Source: Flavobacterium limi
Lineage (GTDB): Bacteria; Bacteroidota; Bacteroidia; Flavobacteriales; Flavobacteriaceae
DNA length: 64,000 nucleotides
Reading direction: 5' to 3'
NCBI RefSeq assembly: GCF_010645075.1
Contig: NZ_JAADZV010000012.1
Location: 90,177 to 154,176, forward strand
The first letter of the stretch is position 1. The number at the start of each line of letters is the position of its first letter. The position numbers and the translations under genes were made by a program. Below the pieces are notes generated by a model. That model ran no database searches. It was not told where the DNA came from and saw only the letters and a program-made list of their open reading frames with translations. This document shows positions 17,933-26,961 of this stretch, piece after piece.

Positions 17933-18718
17933 ATGGAAAAAGTAAAAGCCAAAAAACATTTAGGACAGCATTTCCTTAAAGACGAAAGCATCGCAAAAGC
18001 AATTGCAGATACTTTAAGTTTAAAGGGATACGATGAGGTTTTAGAAATAGGACCGGGGATGGGTGTGCTTACTAAATATTTACTTGACAAAGAGGTAACA
18101 ACACGAGTAATCGAGATTGATACTGAATCTGTTGCCTATCTGGATGCCAACTATCCAAAATTAAAAGATAAAATCATTTCAGAAGACTTTCTGAAATACA
18201 ATATAAATCAGGTTTACGAAAACAAACAGTTCGCCATAATTGGTAACTTTCCTTATAATATCTCTTCTCAGATTGTTTTTAGAACATTAGAATTCAGAGA
18301 TCAGATTCCGGAGTTTTCAGGAATGTTTCAAAAAGAAGTTGCAGAGCGAATCTGTGAAAAAAAAGGATCAAAAACCTACGGAATCCTGTCTGTACTGGCA
18401 CAGGCTTTCTATGATACTGAGTATTTGTTTACTGTTGACGAAAATGTTTTTATTCCTCCGCCCAAGGTGAAATCGGGTGTGATGAAAATGACCCGAAAGG
18501 AAGATTATAGTCTTCCGTGCGGCGAAAAGTTGTTCTTTACTGTAGTAAAAACAGCTTTTCAGCAAAGACGAAAAACATTACGTAACAGTTTGAAAACATT
18601 AAATTTATCAGATAATTTGCGGGAAGATACTATCTTTGATCTTCGACCAGAGCAACTTAGCGTTGATGAGTTTATTGTTTTGACTCAAAAAATAGAAGCC
18701 GATGGAGTTCAAAGTTAG
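17933..18718 (+). CDS. rsmA: 16S rRNA dimethyladenosine transferase
   Basis: Dimethylates the two adjacent adenines in the terminal loop of 16S rRNA during 30S maturation. 261 residues from the ATG at 17933. A 10-codon extension to TTG is rejected because it overlaps the promoter. Motifs: the KKHLGQHFL N-terminus, the SAM-binding loop EIGPGMGVLTKYLL at about 38-51, the acidic ribose contact VIEID near 66-70, the catalytic motif IV NFPYNIS near 106-112, and FIPPPKVKSGV near 175. The C-terminal helical domain is complete. Its last 17 nt overlap the start of mgtE, suggesting coupled translation. Confidence 0.96.
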   Translation: MEKVKAKKHLGQHFLKDESIAKAIADTLSLKGYDEVLEIGPGMGVLTKYLLDKEVTTRVIEIDTESVAYLDANYPKLKDKIISEDFLKYNINQVYENKQFAIIGNFPYNISSQIVFRTLEFRDQIPEFSGMFQKEVAERICEKKGSKTYGILSVLAQAFYDTEYLFTVDENVFIPPPKVKSGVMKMTRKEDYSLPCGEKLFFTVVKTAFQQRRKTLRNSLKTLNLSDNLREDTIFDLRPEQLSVDEFIVLTQKIEADGVQS

Positions 18719-20051
18719 CAAAGAATTAATCCAGCAATTAGAAGAGCATATTGTAAATAAAAACGACAATGAACTTGAAGTTTTATTGAACGATTTGCAC
18801 CACGCTGATATCGCCGAGATCCTTGATGAACTGGATTTTGACGATGCAACTTATATTTTTAAGGTCTTAGATAGTGATAAAACCGCTGAGATTCTTCTCG
18901 AATTAGAAGATGACCTTCGTGAGAATATCTTAAGCCGACTTTCACCAAAAGAAATTGCCGAAGAGCTTGATGAGCTCGAAACAAATGATGCGGCAGATAT
19001 CATTGCAGAACTTTCACAGGAAATTAAAGCTGAGGTAATCTCGGAATTAATTGACGTTGAACACGCAAAAGACATTGTCGATTTGTTGCGCTACGACGAA
19101 AATTCTGCCGGAGGTTTGATGGGTAAAGAGCTCGTAAAAGTAAACGAAAACTGGAATGTGCTGACCTGTGTGAAAGAAATGCGCATCCAGGCCGAAAACG
19201 TATCCAGGGTACATTCGATTTATGTAGTCGATGATGAGAATCGCTTAAAAGGAAGATTGTCTCTAAAAGATTTACTGACTTCATCGACCAAAACACAAAT
19301 TGGTGATGTTTATATCCGAAAACTGAATTTTGTCAACGTAGATACTGAAGATGTTGAGGTAGCGCGTATCATGCAAAAATACGATTTGGAAGCAATTCCG
19401 GTTGTAGATGAACTGGGACGTTTAGTGGGGAGAATTACAATCGATGATATTGTAGATGTAATTAAGGATGAAGCTGATAAGGATTATCAGTTAGCTGCTG
19501 GTATTACGCAGGACGTTGAATCAAATGACAGCGTTTTAGAATTGACAAAAGCACGATTACCATGGCTTTTAATTGGTATGGTTATCGAAATCGTGGCTTC
19601 TTTTGTTTTGAAGGGAAATGAACAGACATTCCAAAAATATTCAACTTTAATCATTTTCGTGCCTCTGCTTTCTGCAACGGCCGGAAATATTGGTGTTCAG
19701 GCATCGGCAATCGTGGTTCAGGGTTTAGCAAATGGTACTTTAAAAGATTTTAGCAGAGGATATTTTAGTAAAGAAATTAGTGTTTCTATGATATCCGGAA
19801 GTATTATTTCATTGCTTTTACTGGGGTATCATTCGATTATGTACCAACAGTATTTAGTTGGACTGGCAATTTCAATTTCGATGATTGTAGTAATATTATT
19901 TGCTGCAACATTAGGAACTCTGGTACCGCTCTTTTTGCATAAAAACAAAATTGATCCTGCAATTGCTACGGGACCATTTATTACTACTACCAATGATGTT
20001 TTTGGAATTATGCTCTATTTCGGAGTAGCCAAATTGATTCTTGGTTTCTAA
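18702..20051 (+). CDS. mgtE: MgtE magnesium transporter
   Basis: Inner-membrane Mg2+ channel/transporter. The 449 residues have the expected order: an acidic, superhelical N-domain (about 1-130, with repeated LHHADIAEILDEL and LSPKEIAEELDEL units), a CBS pair (about 135-255, RVHSIYVVD and AIPVVDELGRLVGRITIDDI), a connecting helix, and five transmembrane helices (from about 285). The pore region has LLSATAGNIGVQASAIVVQGLANG and the C-terminal IDPAIATGPFITTTNDVFGI. The cytoplasmic CBS/N domains are known to gate the pore by binding Mg2+. The start overlaps rsmA by 17 nt. Confidence 0.95.
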   Translation: MEFKVSKELIQQLEEHIVNKNDNELEVLLNDLHHADIAEILDELDFDDATYIFKVLDSDKTAEILLELEDDLRENILSRLSPKEIAEELDELETNDAADIIAELSQEIKAEVISELIDVEHAKDIVDLLRYDENSAGGLMGKELVKVNENWNVLTCVKEMRIQAENVSRVHSIYVVDDENRLKGRLSLKDLLTSSTKTQIGDVYIRKLNFVNVDTEDVEVARIMQKYDLEAIPVVDELGRLVGRITIDDIVDVIKDEADKDYQLAAGITQDVESNDSVLELTKARLPWLLIGMVIEIVASFVLKGNEQTFQKYSTLIIFVPLLSATAGNIGVQASAIVVQGLANGTLKDFSRGYFSKEISVSMISGSIISLLLLGYHSIMYQQYLVGLAISISMIVVILFAATLGTLVPLFLHKNKIDPAIATGPFITTTNDVFGIMLYFGVAKLILGF

Positions 20052-20079
20052 GTTTTGCAACAAATTAACAGAATGGAGT

Positions 20080-20122
20080 GATTTAAGATCCTTAAAATCT
20101 GTGTAATTTGTGGCTTGAAAAA
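20080..20122. repeat. Dispersed repeat-like segment
   Basis: The stretch gatttaagatccttaaaatc, followed by tgtgtaatttgtggcttg, resembles a short intergenic element I have seen in many Flavobacterium genomes. It holds an imperfect palindrome (gatttaagatccttaaaatc). Only one copy is in this window, so the call rests on memory. Confidence 0.3.
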
Positions 20123-20149
20123 TACGCTATTAATCAGCAATAAATAAGC

Positions 20150-20935
20150 ATGAAAGTACATATAATAGGAGGAGGAAACCTTGGGGTTTCTGTTGCCTTG
20201 GGAATTGCAAAATTTTCTCAAAACCATAAAGTAACTGTTACAAGAAGAAATACAGCAAGTATTCAGTATTTAACAGAATTAGGAATTACCGTTTCTTCAG
20301 ATAACAAACAGAATATTCAGGAAGCTGATGTGATAATCCTGACCATAAAACCGTATCAGGTAGATACTGTTCTGGCAGAGATTTTACCAGTGATTTCAGG
20401 AAAAACCATTGCATCAGCAGTTAGTGGCTTATCTTTGGAAATGCTTCAGTCAAAAACGAATAATGAATATCCGGTAGTAAGAATCATGCCGAATATCGCA
20501 GCACAATTTGGTGAGTCAGCTACTTGTATTTCTTTTCCTGAAAAGGATAGGGAGCAGGCTTTGCCAATCGTAAATTTATTTCAGGATTTAGGAACTGCTC
20601 CGGTTATTGATGAAAAATTAATGGACGCAGCAACTGTTTTAGGTGCCTGCGGAACAGCTTACGCTTTAAGATATATTCGTGCTTCAATGCAGGCCGGAAT
20701 CGAAATTGGATTTGATTCTCAGACAGCTTTGGCTATTGCTGCTCAAACCGCAAAAGGAGCCGCGAAAATGTTATTAGAAGAAAAAGTACATCCGGAACAA
20801 TTAATCGACCGTGTTACAACACCTCAGGGCTGTACAATTGTTGGTCTTAATGAAATGGAACACAACGGTTTCAGTTCGTCTTTAATTAAAGGAATTAAAA
20901 CTTCTTTGAAACAGATTAAAGGGCTATTAAAATAA
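20150..20935 (+). CDS. proC: Pyrroline-5-carboxylate reductase
   Basis: Last step of proline synthesis: reduces 1-pyrroline-5-carboxylate with NAD(P)H in the cytoplasm. 261 residues. The Rossmann loop IIGGGNLG is at residues 5-12 and TVTRRN near 35 suggests NADP preference. VRIMPNIAAQFGESAT is near 108-123. The C-terminal dimerisation domain carries the family signature (VTTPQGCTIVGLNEMEHNGF, near 222-241; PGGT-type motif with PQG here). The replacement of PGGTT by PQGCT is a variant seen in this branch. It converges on nhaA with a shared terminator. Confidence 0.93.
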   Translation: MKVHIIGGGNLGVSVALGIAKFSQNHKVTVTRRNTASIQYLTELGITVSSDNKQNIQEADVIILTIKPYQVDTVLAEILPVISGKTIASAVSGLSLEMLQSKTNNEYPVVRIMPNIAAQFGESATCISFPEKDREQALPIVNLFQDLGTAPVIDEKLMDAATVLGACGTAYALRYIRASMQAGIEIGFDSQTALAIAAQTAKGAAKMLLEEKVHPEQLIDRVTTPQGCTIVGLNEMEHNGFSSSLIKGIKTSLKQIKGLLK

Positions 20936-20954
20936 AAAAAATATCAAAAGGCTG

Positions 20955-20993
20955 AAATTCCAAATTCCAACTTATCGCTGGAGTTTGGAATTT
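20955..20993. terminator. Bidirectional terminator shared by proC and nhaA
   Basis: The 15-bp arms aaattccaaattcca (20955-20969) and tggagtttggaattt (20979-20993) pair with one G-U and a 9-nt loop. T-rich tracts follow on both strands. The nhaA stop codon (20972-20974) sits in the loop, so one arm encodes the last residues of NhaA. Confidence 0.8.
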
Positions 20994-22129
20994 TGTTTTT
21001 TAGATAAAATATAATTTAAGTAGACAAATCCGAAAATTCCCGAAAGCACAGAAGCAATCAAAATTGCAATTTTAGAAAAAAGTATTGTTTCAGGATTCTT
21101 AAAAGCTAAAAAAGTAATGAAAATCGACATCGTAAAACCGATTCCTGCAAGCATTCCGGCACCTGCAATATGAGCCCATTTCAGGTTTTTCGGTAAAGAG
21201 CATAATCCTGCTGTTACCCCAATAGAGGCGAAAAGTGTGATTCCAAGAGGCTTCCCTATAAAGAGGCCTAAAATAATGCCTAAAGTATGTGGCTGAGTCA
21301 GCCCCTGATGCCAGCCGGAATCAATCATTATGGCTGTATTGGCAAGCGCAAACAAAGGAAGTATTAAAAAAGCAACTGGCTTATGCAGAAAATGCTGTAT
21401 TTTATAAGATACTGATTTTTCGCCGCCATCCCCAAAAGGAATTACAAAAGCAAGTATAACTCCTGTAATTGTAGCATGAATTCCCGAATTTAGCATAAAA
21501 TACCACATAGCGACTCCGCCAATCAGATATGGAATCGGATTATGGATTTTCTTTCTGTTGAAAATAAATAACAATCCCCAGATTCCCAAAGCAATAGCTA
21601 GGTTTACAAACGAAACAGAATTGGTATAAAATATGGCTATGACAATGATTGCACCCAAATCATCAATTACTGCCAAAGCAGTAAGAAATATTTTTAGCGA
21701 TGCCGGAACTCTGTTTCCTAAAAGTGATAAAATACCAATAGCAAAAGCAATATCTGTAGCCATCGGAATCCCGGCGCCGTTTTTCGTTACAGCACCATGA
21801 TTCAGTGATATAAAAATCCCGGCAGGAATGAGCATTCCGCCTAAAGCTGCCATGATTGGCAAAGCGGCATTTTTTATGTTAGAAAGTTCCCCATGATAAA
21901 CTTCCCGTTCTAATTCTAAACCAATCAGTAAAAAGAAAATAGTCATGAGCCCGTCATTGATCCAATGTGTAATGGAATGTCCTCCGAGATCTTTTTCCCA
22001 AATTGAGAGATAGGTTGTCTGAAATGATGAATTGGCAAGCGTAAGTGAAATAATCGTAACAAAAAGCAACAACAAGCCTCCTGATTTTTCACTTTCGATA
22101 AAGGCTTTAAAAGTTTTGGTTAATTTCAT
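20972..22129 (-). CDS. nhaA: Na+/H+ antiporter NhaA
   Basis: Inner-membrane antiporter that expels Na+ in exchange for protons, for pH and salt homeostasis. 385 residues with about eleven hydrophobic helices. Family motifs present: NDGLMTIFFLLIGLELEREVYHGEL near residues 58-82, ATDIAFAIGIL near 124-134 (equivalent of the E. coli Asp133 region), and the ion-binding pair in VIDDLGAIIVIAIFYT near 154. The final GAGMLAGIGFTMSIFI block is also typical. The C-terminal residues are encoded inside a terminator hairpin shared with proC. Its regulation is not evident; no nhaR is nearby. Confidence 0.95.
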   Translation of the reverse strand: MKLTKTFKAFIESEKSGGLLLLFVTIISLTLANSSFQTTYLSIWEKDLGGHSITHWINDGLMTIFFLLIGLELEREVYHGELSNIKNAALPIMAALGGMLIPAGIFISLNHGAVTKNGAGIPMATDIAFAIGILSLLGNRVPASLKIFLTALAVIDDLGAIIVIAIFYTNSVSFVNLAIALGIWGLLFIFNRKKIHNPIPYLIGGVAMWYFMLNSGIHATITGVILAFVIPFGDGGEKSVSYKIQHFLHKPVAFLILPLFALANTAIMIDSGWHQGLTQPHTLGIILGLFIGKPLGITLFASIGVTAGLCSLPKNLKWAHIAGAGMLAGIGFTMSIFITFLAFKNPETILFSKIAILIASVLSGIFGFVYLNYILSKKQNSKLQR

Positions 22130-22263
22130 TGAGAAAAATTTATACTTACAGTAATTGTGCTGTTTTTTCTTGTGCTATTTTCAAAGTTAAAAAAAATCAC
22201 GGCAATAAAAAACTTAGTTGTTTTGTTTGGTGTCATCGAAACTCAGAAATAAAGAATAAACTG

Positions 22264-22271
22264 TATTTTTG
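22264..22271 (+). promoter_or_regulatory. Candidate -7 box for the 2-hydroxyacid dehydrogenase gene
   Basis: Reads TATTTTTG, 18 nt before the ATG at 22290. No clear TTG at -33 distance. Confidence 0.35.
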
Positions 22272-22289
22272 TTTTACTAAATTTAAAAA

Positions 22290-23240
22290 ATGATGAGTAT
22301 AAAAATTCTACATATCGACAGCAATCATCCGATTCTCTGGCAGCAATTAGAAGAAGCGGGTTTTGAAAATCATGCCGATTTTACATCGTCAAAGGAAGAA
22401 ATCGAAGCTAAAATTCAGGATTATAATGGAATCATTATCCGAAGTCGTTTTAAAATTGACAAAACATTTTTAGACAAAGCTGTCAATTTGCAGTTCATTG
22501 CCAGAGTAGGAGCAGGCCTGGAAAGCATTGATTGTGACTACGCTCTGGATAAAGATATCAATTTGATTGCCGCTCCGGAAGGTAATTGCAACGCTGTTGC
22601 AGAACACACATTAGGAATGATTTTGTCTCTTTTTAATAAACTAAATCAGGCAGATAGTGAAATTCGTTCAGGAGCATGGAACCGGGAAAGCAACCGCGGA
22701 CATGAACTTGACGGGAAAACGGTTGGGATTATCGGATACGGAAACATGGGAAAAGCCTTTGCTAAAAAATTGCGTGGTTTTGATGTTGAGGTCTTGTGTT
22801 ATGATATTGCAGATAACATGGGCGATGAAAATGCAAGACAGGTCTCGCTTCAGGAATTACAGGAAAAAACAGATGTTTTAAGTCTGCATATTCCCTGGAC
22901 TCCGGATACAGACAAAATGATAGATCTGAATTTCATTAATGCGTTTGCAAAGCCTATTTGGATTATAAACACATCGAGAGGTAAAAACATCGTCACGGCA
23001 GATTTAGTTGAAGCAATGAAGTGTGGGAAGGTTTTAGGAGCTGGACTAGATGTGCTGGAGTATGAGAAATTGTCATTTGAAACGCTTTTTCAGGAAAAAA
23101 ATACTCCGGAAGCTTTTCAGTATCTGTTAGATGGTAAAAAAGTCATTCTTACCCCCCATATTGCAGGCTGGACATTTGAAAGTCATGAGCGTCTTGCACA
23201 GGTAATTGTAGATAAAATAAAGGCTTTGTACTCAAAATAA
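22290..23240 (+). CDS. D-2-hydroxyacid dehydrogenase (phosphoglycerate dehydrogenase-like)
   Basis: 316 residues. The protein has the D-isomer-specific 2-hydroxyacid dehydrogenase layout: a split substrate domain, the NAD-binding loop GIIGYGNMGKAFAKKL near residue 148, catalytic Arg in INTSRGKNIV near 229, Glu in LDVLEYEK near 254, and His in LTPHIAGWT near 290. It has no ACT domain, so it is the short form. Phosphoglycerate dehydrogenase (serine synthesis) is the likeliest activity, but other 2-keto acids cannot be excluded and serC is not adjacent. A second ATG at 22293 is equally possible as start. Confidence 0.88.
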   Translation: MMSIKILHIDSNHPILWQQLEEAGFENHADFTSSKEEIEAKIQDYNGIIIRSRFKIDKTFLDKAVNLQFIARVGAGLESIDCDYALDKDINLIAAPEGNCNAVAEHTLGMILSLFNKLNQADSEIRSGAWNRESNRGHELDGKTVGIIGYGNMGKAFAKKLRGFDVEVLCYDIADNMGDENARQVSLQELQEKTDVLSLHIPWTPDTDKMIDLNFINAFAKPIWIINTSRGKNIVTADLVEAMKCGKVLGAGLDVLEYEKLSFETLFQEKNTPEAFQYLLDGKKVILTPHIAGWTFESHERLAQVIVDKIKALYSK

Positions 23241-23410
23241 AAATTAGTTTAACTTTAGGTTTTAATAACAGGTTTTTTCTGTAAAATTAATTTCTATAAT
23301 TAGTTTTTGAATTTATTTTTTTTTAATATTGTCGTTAAATTTAACAAAATTTTAAAAAAGGGAATAAGTAAAAATCCTAAATGAAGAAGGATTAACAAAA
23401 AATATTTATT

Positions 23411-23833
23411 ATGATTGAATGGTACAAAAAGACGGTTTTTGAAAACTATGCAAATTTTAATGGTCGTGCAAGAAGAAGTGAATATTGGTATTTTGTACTG
23501 GCACAAATTTTAATTTGTTTTGCGATAGTCGCCACAGGATCATTTTTAGGGATGTTTTTTGATAATACTGAAGATGGATTTTTTATATCTTTCAGCTTTA
23601 TGGGCGTTTATTTTTTGGCAATTTTAATACCATATTTAGCATTAATTGTAAGAAGAATGCATGATATTGGTAAAAGTGGATGGTTTTATCTTGTTCGTTT
23701 TATACCTGTTGTTGGAGGTATATGGATACTTGTTCTATTGTGTACAGAAGGGAATTTTGGTTCAAACGCTTATGGTCCGGATCCCAAAGAAGAGTTTGAC
23801 GAAATCAATAAAATTGGAAGTGTAGAAGAATAA
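23411..23833 (+). CDS. DUF805 membrane protein
   Basis: 140 residues. The N-terminal ENYANFNGRARRSEYWYFVL block is the DUF805 signature. Three or four membrane helices follow (about 28-48, 57-78, 98-118), with RRMHDIGKSGWFYL between the later ones and the usual GNFGSNAYGPDP tail. Function of the family is unknown. It is paired, 19 nt apart, with the TM2 protein gene. Confidence 0.9.
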   Translation: MIEWYKKTVFENYANFNGRARRSEYWYFVLAQILICFAIVATGSFLGMFFDNTEDGFFISFSFMGVYFLAILIPYLALIVRRMHDIGKSGWFYLVRFIPVVGGIWILVLLCTEGNFGSNAYGPDPKEEFDEINKIGSVEE

Positions 23834-23852
23834 TTAATTTATATTTAAAAAA

Positions 23853-24131
23853 ATGGAAAATACAAAAACAGAAGACTGGAACAACCCTCCAGCTCGTAGA
23901 GAAGAAAACAAAAAAGTTCTTGCCGGAATCCTTGGTATCGTTTTAGGTGGATTTGGAGTGCATAAATTCATTTTAGGCTATACTCAGGAAGGGATAATCC
24001 AGTTAGTTGTAACTTTAGTTACTTGTGGATTCGGAAGCCTAATTGGTTTTGTTGAAGGAATTATCTACCTGACTAAAACAGACGAAGACTTTTATCAAAC
24101 CTATCAGGTTGGTAAGAAAGGCTGGTTCTAA
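23853..24131 (+). CDS. TM2 domain protein
   Basis: 92 residues with two membrane helices (about 23-45 and 51-72) joined by a short turn. The TM2 signature GGFGVHKFILGY begins near residue 31. The N-terminal 20 residues are charged and cytoplasmic. Role unknown; in bacteria TM2 proteins often sit beside DUF805 or similar small membrane proteins, as here. Confidence 0.9.
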   Translation: MENTKTEDWNNPPARREENKKVLAGILGIVLGGFGVHKFILGYTQEGIIQLVVTLVTCGFGSLIGFVEGIIYLTKTDEDFYQTYQVGKKGWF

Positions 24132-24139
24132 AACATAAA

Positions 24140-24167
24140 AAAACCCATTTCGTTTGAAATGGGTTTT
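24140..24167. terminator. Bidirectional terminator
   Basis: A perfect 12-bp stem (aaaacccatttc at 24140-24151 and gaaatgggtttt at 24156-24167) with a 4-nt loop and flanking A and T runs. It separates the TM2 gene from the convergent acyltransferase gene. Confidence 0.9.
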
Positions 24168-24183
24168 CTTTTTATAAATTTTC

Positions 24184-25992
24184 TTAACTGATATCTTCTT
24201 TTTCAGATAATTTACGCTCGAGTTCGATCTGAAACTCCTCGATAACCGGTTTCATAGTGCTTTCCGGTATATCTGCAATCCTGATGTACATTAAGCCGTC
24301 TACAGCGTTATTAAACAGAGGGTCAACATTAAAAGCAACTACGCGTGCATTTTGTTTGATGTATTTTTTAATCAGAACAGGCAAACGTAAATTTCCAGGT
24401 TCAAGTTCATCAATAATTTTATCAAATTTATTCAGGTCTGATTCAGCTTCGTCAAAAATAAAGTCTTTGTCGGCATCTTTCAGTTTTACTTTATAAGCCT
24501 TTTTCGGATGGATATATTGGGCAATATACGGATCGTAATAGTTTGACTTCATAAACTCAATCATTAATGATTTTGAGAAGTCAGAGAACTGGTTGCTGAT
24601 ACTTACGCCTCCTAATAAATATTTGTGTTCAGGATAGCGTAAAGTGGTATGAATAATTCCTTTCCATAATAAGAATAAAGGCATTGGTTTTTGCTGATAT
24701 TCCTTAACGATGAATGCACGACCCATTTCAATCGATTTATGCATCATATCGTGCAATTCAGGTTCAAATCTGAAAAGGTCATTCAGATAAAAGCCTTCGA
24801 TTCCGTATTTTGGATAAATTTCAGAACCTAATCCCATACGGTAAGCACCGGCAATTTTTTTGGTATCCTCATCCCATAAAAACATGTGATGGTAGTACTG
24901 GTCAAACTGGTCCAAATCTATTGATTCATTTGTTCCTTCGCCAACTTCACGAAAAGTAATTTCACGCAAACGCCCAATTTCATGTAAAATATTCGGAATT
25001 GATTTTGCCCTTGCAAAAAATACTTCATAGTTTTTACTTTGCAGTAAACGGCAGTCACTGTTTCTTAAAGCCTGAACTTCATCAATCATTTTTGCTTCAT
25101 TGGCAGCAGTAACAATTTTTTTAGGCGCTTTCGAAATCTTTAAACTAGAGGGATCCAGTAATTTGTGTTCCTTTTCAAAAGGATTGGCAAGCATATAAGT
25201 TTTCTTTCTTAAAAACTCTGAGTATTCTTCAAAAGATTCGATTTCATTTTGTTCGTTTACCGAAATTGGTTTGCCGATACGAACCTTGATTACACGGTCT
25301 TTTTGTGTAAGAAGTTCAGAAGGTAATTTCGCTGTACGCAAAGTATCATCGATTTTAGAAAGCCAATAGAATAATTTACTGTTTTTAGCATGAAAATAAA
25401 TCGGTACAACCGGAACTTTTGCTTTTCGGATCAGTTTTATTGCACCTTCTTCCCAAGGTTTATCAACAACTAATTTACCATCTTTATAAGTCGAAACTTC
25501 TCCGGCAGGAAAAATCCCCAGAGGTTTTCCATCACTTAAATGACGTAAAGTTTCTTTAATACCTATTACGCTCGATTTCGCATCCTTATGATTTTCAAAA
25601 GGATTCACCGGCATAATGTATTTTTTCATCGGGATAATTCTGTGCAATAAAAAGTTGGCGATAATCTTGAAATTAGGCTCTCTTTCAAGCATTAATTTCA
25701 ATAATAAAATGCCATCAATTCCTCCAAGGGGATGATTTGAAATGGTAATATAGGCACCATCTTTAGGCAGACGTTTTAAATCTTCTTCAGGAATTTCGAA
25801 TTTGATTTCCATCTCATCCAAAATACCGTTTAAAAAAGCAACATCTTCTAAATGTTTATTGTGATCGTAAATTTTATTGAGGGTGGATATTTTAAGAACC
25901 TTCATGAGAATCCAGCCTGAAAAAGTACCAAAAACTCCGTACTTATCAACATTTATTGCCTTTGCAACTTCTTTCGCGGTAACTAAACCCAT
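24184..25992 (-). CDS. olsF: Bifunctional acyltransferase, OlsF-like ornithine lipid synthase
   Basis: 602 residues formed by two acyltransferase domains. The N-terminal half is PlsC/OlsA-like: NHPLGGIDG (HX4D motif) near residue 88, GIFPAGEVSTYKDGK near 155, and VPVVPIYF near 190. The C-terminal half (about 310-530) is an OlsB/hemolysin-like GNAT fold with LREITFREVGEG, YRMGLGSEI and EMGRAFIVKEYQQKP. Such fusions (OlsF, described from Serratia and Flavobacterium) make ornithine lipid, the OlsB-like half N-acylating ornithine and the OlsA-like half O-acylating the result. A related aminolipid (glycine or lysine headgroup) is possible. It stands alone and is probably attached to the inner membrane. 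Confidence 0.75.
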   Translation of the reverse strand: MGLVTAKEVAKAINVDKYGVFGTFSGWILMKVLKISTLNKIYDHNKHLEDVAFLNGILDEMEIKFEIPEEDLKRLPKDGAYITISNHPLGGIDGILLLKLMLEREPNFKIIANFLLHRIIPMKKYIMPVNPFENHKDAKSSVIGIKETLRHLSDGKPLGIFPAGEVSTYKDGKLVVDKPWEEGAIKLIRKAKVPVVPIYFHAKNSKLFYWLSKIDDTLRTAKLPSELLTQKDRVIKVRIGKPISVNEQNEIESFEEYSEFLRKKTYMLANPFEKEHKLLDPSSLKISKAPKKIVTAANEAKMIDEVQALRNSDCRLLQSKNYEVFFARAKSIPNILHEIGRLREITFREVGEGTNESIDLDQFDQYYHHMFLWDEDTKKIAGAYRMGLGSEIYPKYGIEGFYLNDLFRFEPELHDMMHKSIEMGRAFIVKEYQQKPMPLFLLWKGIIHTTLRYPEHKYLLGGVSISNQFSDFSKSLMIEFMKSNYYDPYIAQYIHPKKAYKVKLKDADKDFIFDEAESDLNKFDKIIDELEPGNLRLPVLIKKYIKQNARVVAFNVDPLFNNAVDGLMYIRIADIPESTMKPVIEEFQIELERKLSEKEDIS

Positions 25993-26080
25993 GTACTTTT
26001 TTAATTTATTAGAACAGCGAACAAAGATAACAAAAAACTCTACTTTTAGCGTTTGTTATGTAAACTTTCCGCATTTTTAT

Positions 26081-26088
26081 TACTTTTG
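26081..26088 (+). promoter_or_regulatory. Candidate -7 box for xth
   Basis: TACTTTTG, 18 nt upstream of the exonuclease III ATG. A TTTG lies at 26052-26055, slightly farther upstream than the usual -33 spacing. Confidence 0.45.
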
Positions 26089-26106
26089 AAATTCTAAAAA
26101 AATCCA

Positions 26107-26868
26107 ATGAAAATTATTTCTTATAACGTAAACGGAATACGCGCTGCTATTTCAAAAGGCTTTATTAGCTGGCTTCAGCAGGCGAATCCTGATGTAATTT
26201 GTCTTCAGGAAATTAAGGCTACACAGGAACAAATTCCCACAGAGGAAATTACCGCTGCAGGATATCCGTATCAATATTATTATCCGGCCACCAAAAAAGG
26301 TTATAGCGGTGTAGCCATTTTATCTAAAATTGAACCGAATCAGGTTGTTTACGGAACCGGAATCCATCATATGGATTTTGAAGGCCGTAACCTTCGCGCC
26401 GATTTTGATGATGTTTCTGTAATGAGTCTGTATCTTCCATCTGGAACAAATATCGAAAGATTAGACCATAAATTCATGTATATGGATGATTTTCAAAACT
26501 ATATAAATGAGTTGCGATTAACCATCCCGAACATTATTATTTGTGGAGATTATAATATCTGTCACGAAGCAATCGATATTCATGACCCGGTTCGCAACAA
26601 AACTGTTTCCGGATTTTTACCTCAGGAACGCGCATGGCTTGACGCATTTATGAAAACCGGTTTTATCGACAGTTTTCGTCATTTCAATAAAGATCCGCAT
26701 CATTATACTTGGTGGAGCTATCGTGCAGGAGCCAGAGGAAATAATAAAGGATGGCGTATCGATTACAATCTGGTAAGCCAGCCTTTGGAGCACCGTCTAA
26801 AACGTGCCGTTATTCTTCCAGATGCTATACATTCAGATCATTGTCCGGTTTTAGTCGAGATTGAGTAA
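26107..26868 (+). CDS. xth: Exodeoxyribonuclease III / AP endonuclease
   Basis: A DNA repair enzyme that cuts at abasic sites and degrades 3' ends. 253 residues of the ExoIII fold with all blocks: NVNGIRAA at 7-14, LQEIKA near 36-41 (metal-binding Glu), GYSGVAILSK near 65, the GDYNICH block near 150 (catalytic Asp/Asn), WWSYRAGARGNNKGWRIDY near 203-221, and the terminal SDHCPV with the catalytic His. Complete and typical in length. Confidence 0.95.
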   Translation: MKIISYNVNGIRAAISKGFISWLQQANPDVICLQEIKATQEQIPTEEITAAGYPYQYYYPATKKGYSGVAILSKIEPNQVVYGTGIHHMDFEGRNLRADFDDVSVMSLYLPSGTNIERLDHKFMYMDDFQNYINELRLTIPNIIICGDYNICHEAIDIHDPVRNKTVSGFLPQERAWLDAFMKTGFIDSFRHFNKDPHHYTWWSYRAGARGNNKGWRIDYNLVSQPLEHRLKRAVILPDAIHSDHCPVLVEIE

Positions 26869-26919
26869 TTTTGGTACTGTTATTGTTAAACAAAGTCCGG
26901 CTCTAAGTCAAAATAATTG

Positions 26920-26942
26920 TCATCCTGAGCGTAGTCGAAGGC
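26920..26942. repeat. Short dispersed repeat
   Basis: The word catcctgagcgtagtcgaag with a preceding t is a fragment of an intergenic repeat that I recall as common in Bacteroidota genomes. It sits next to the larger repeat at 26962. Confidence 0.35.
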
Positions 26943-26961
26943 TTTAAGGCTAAAAGTTAGG

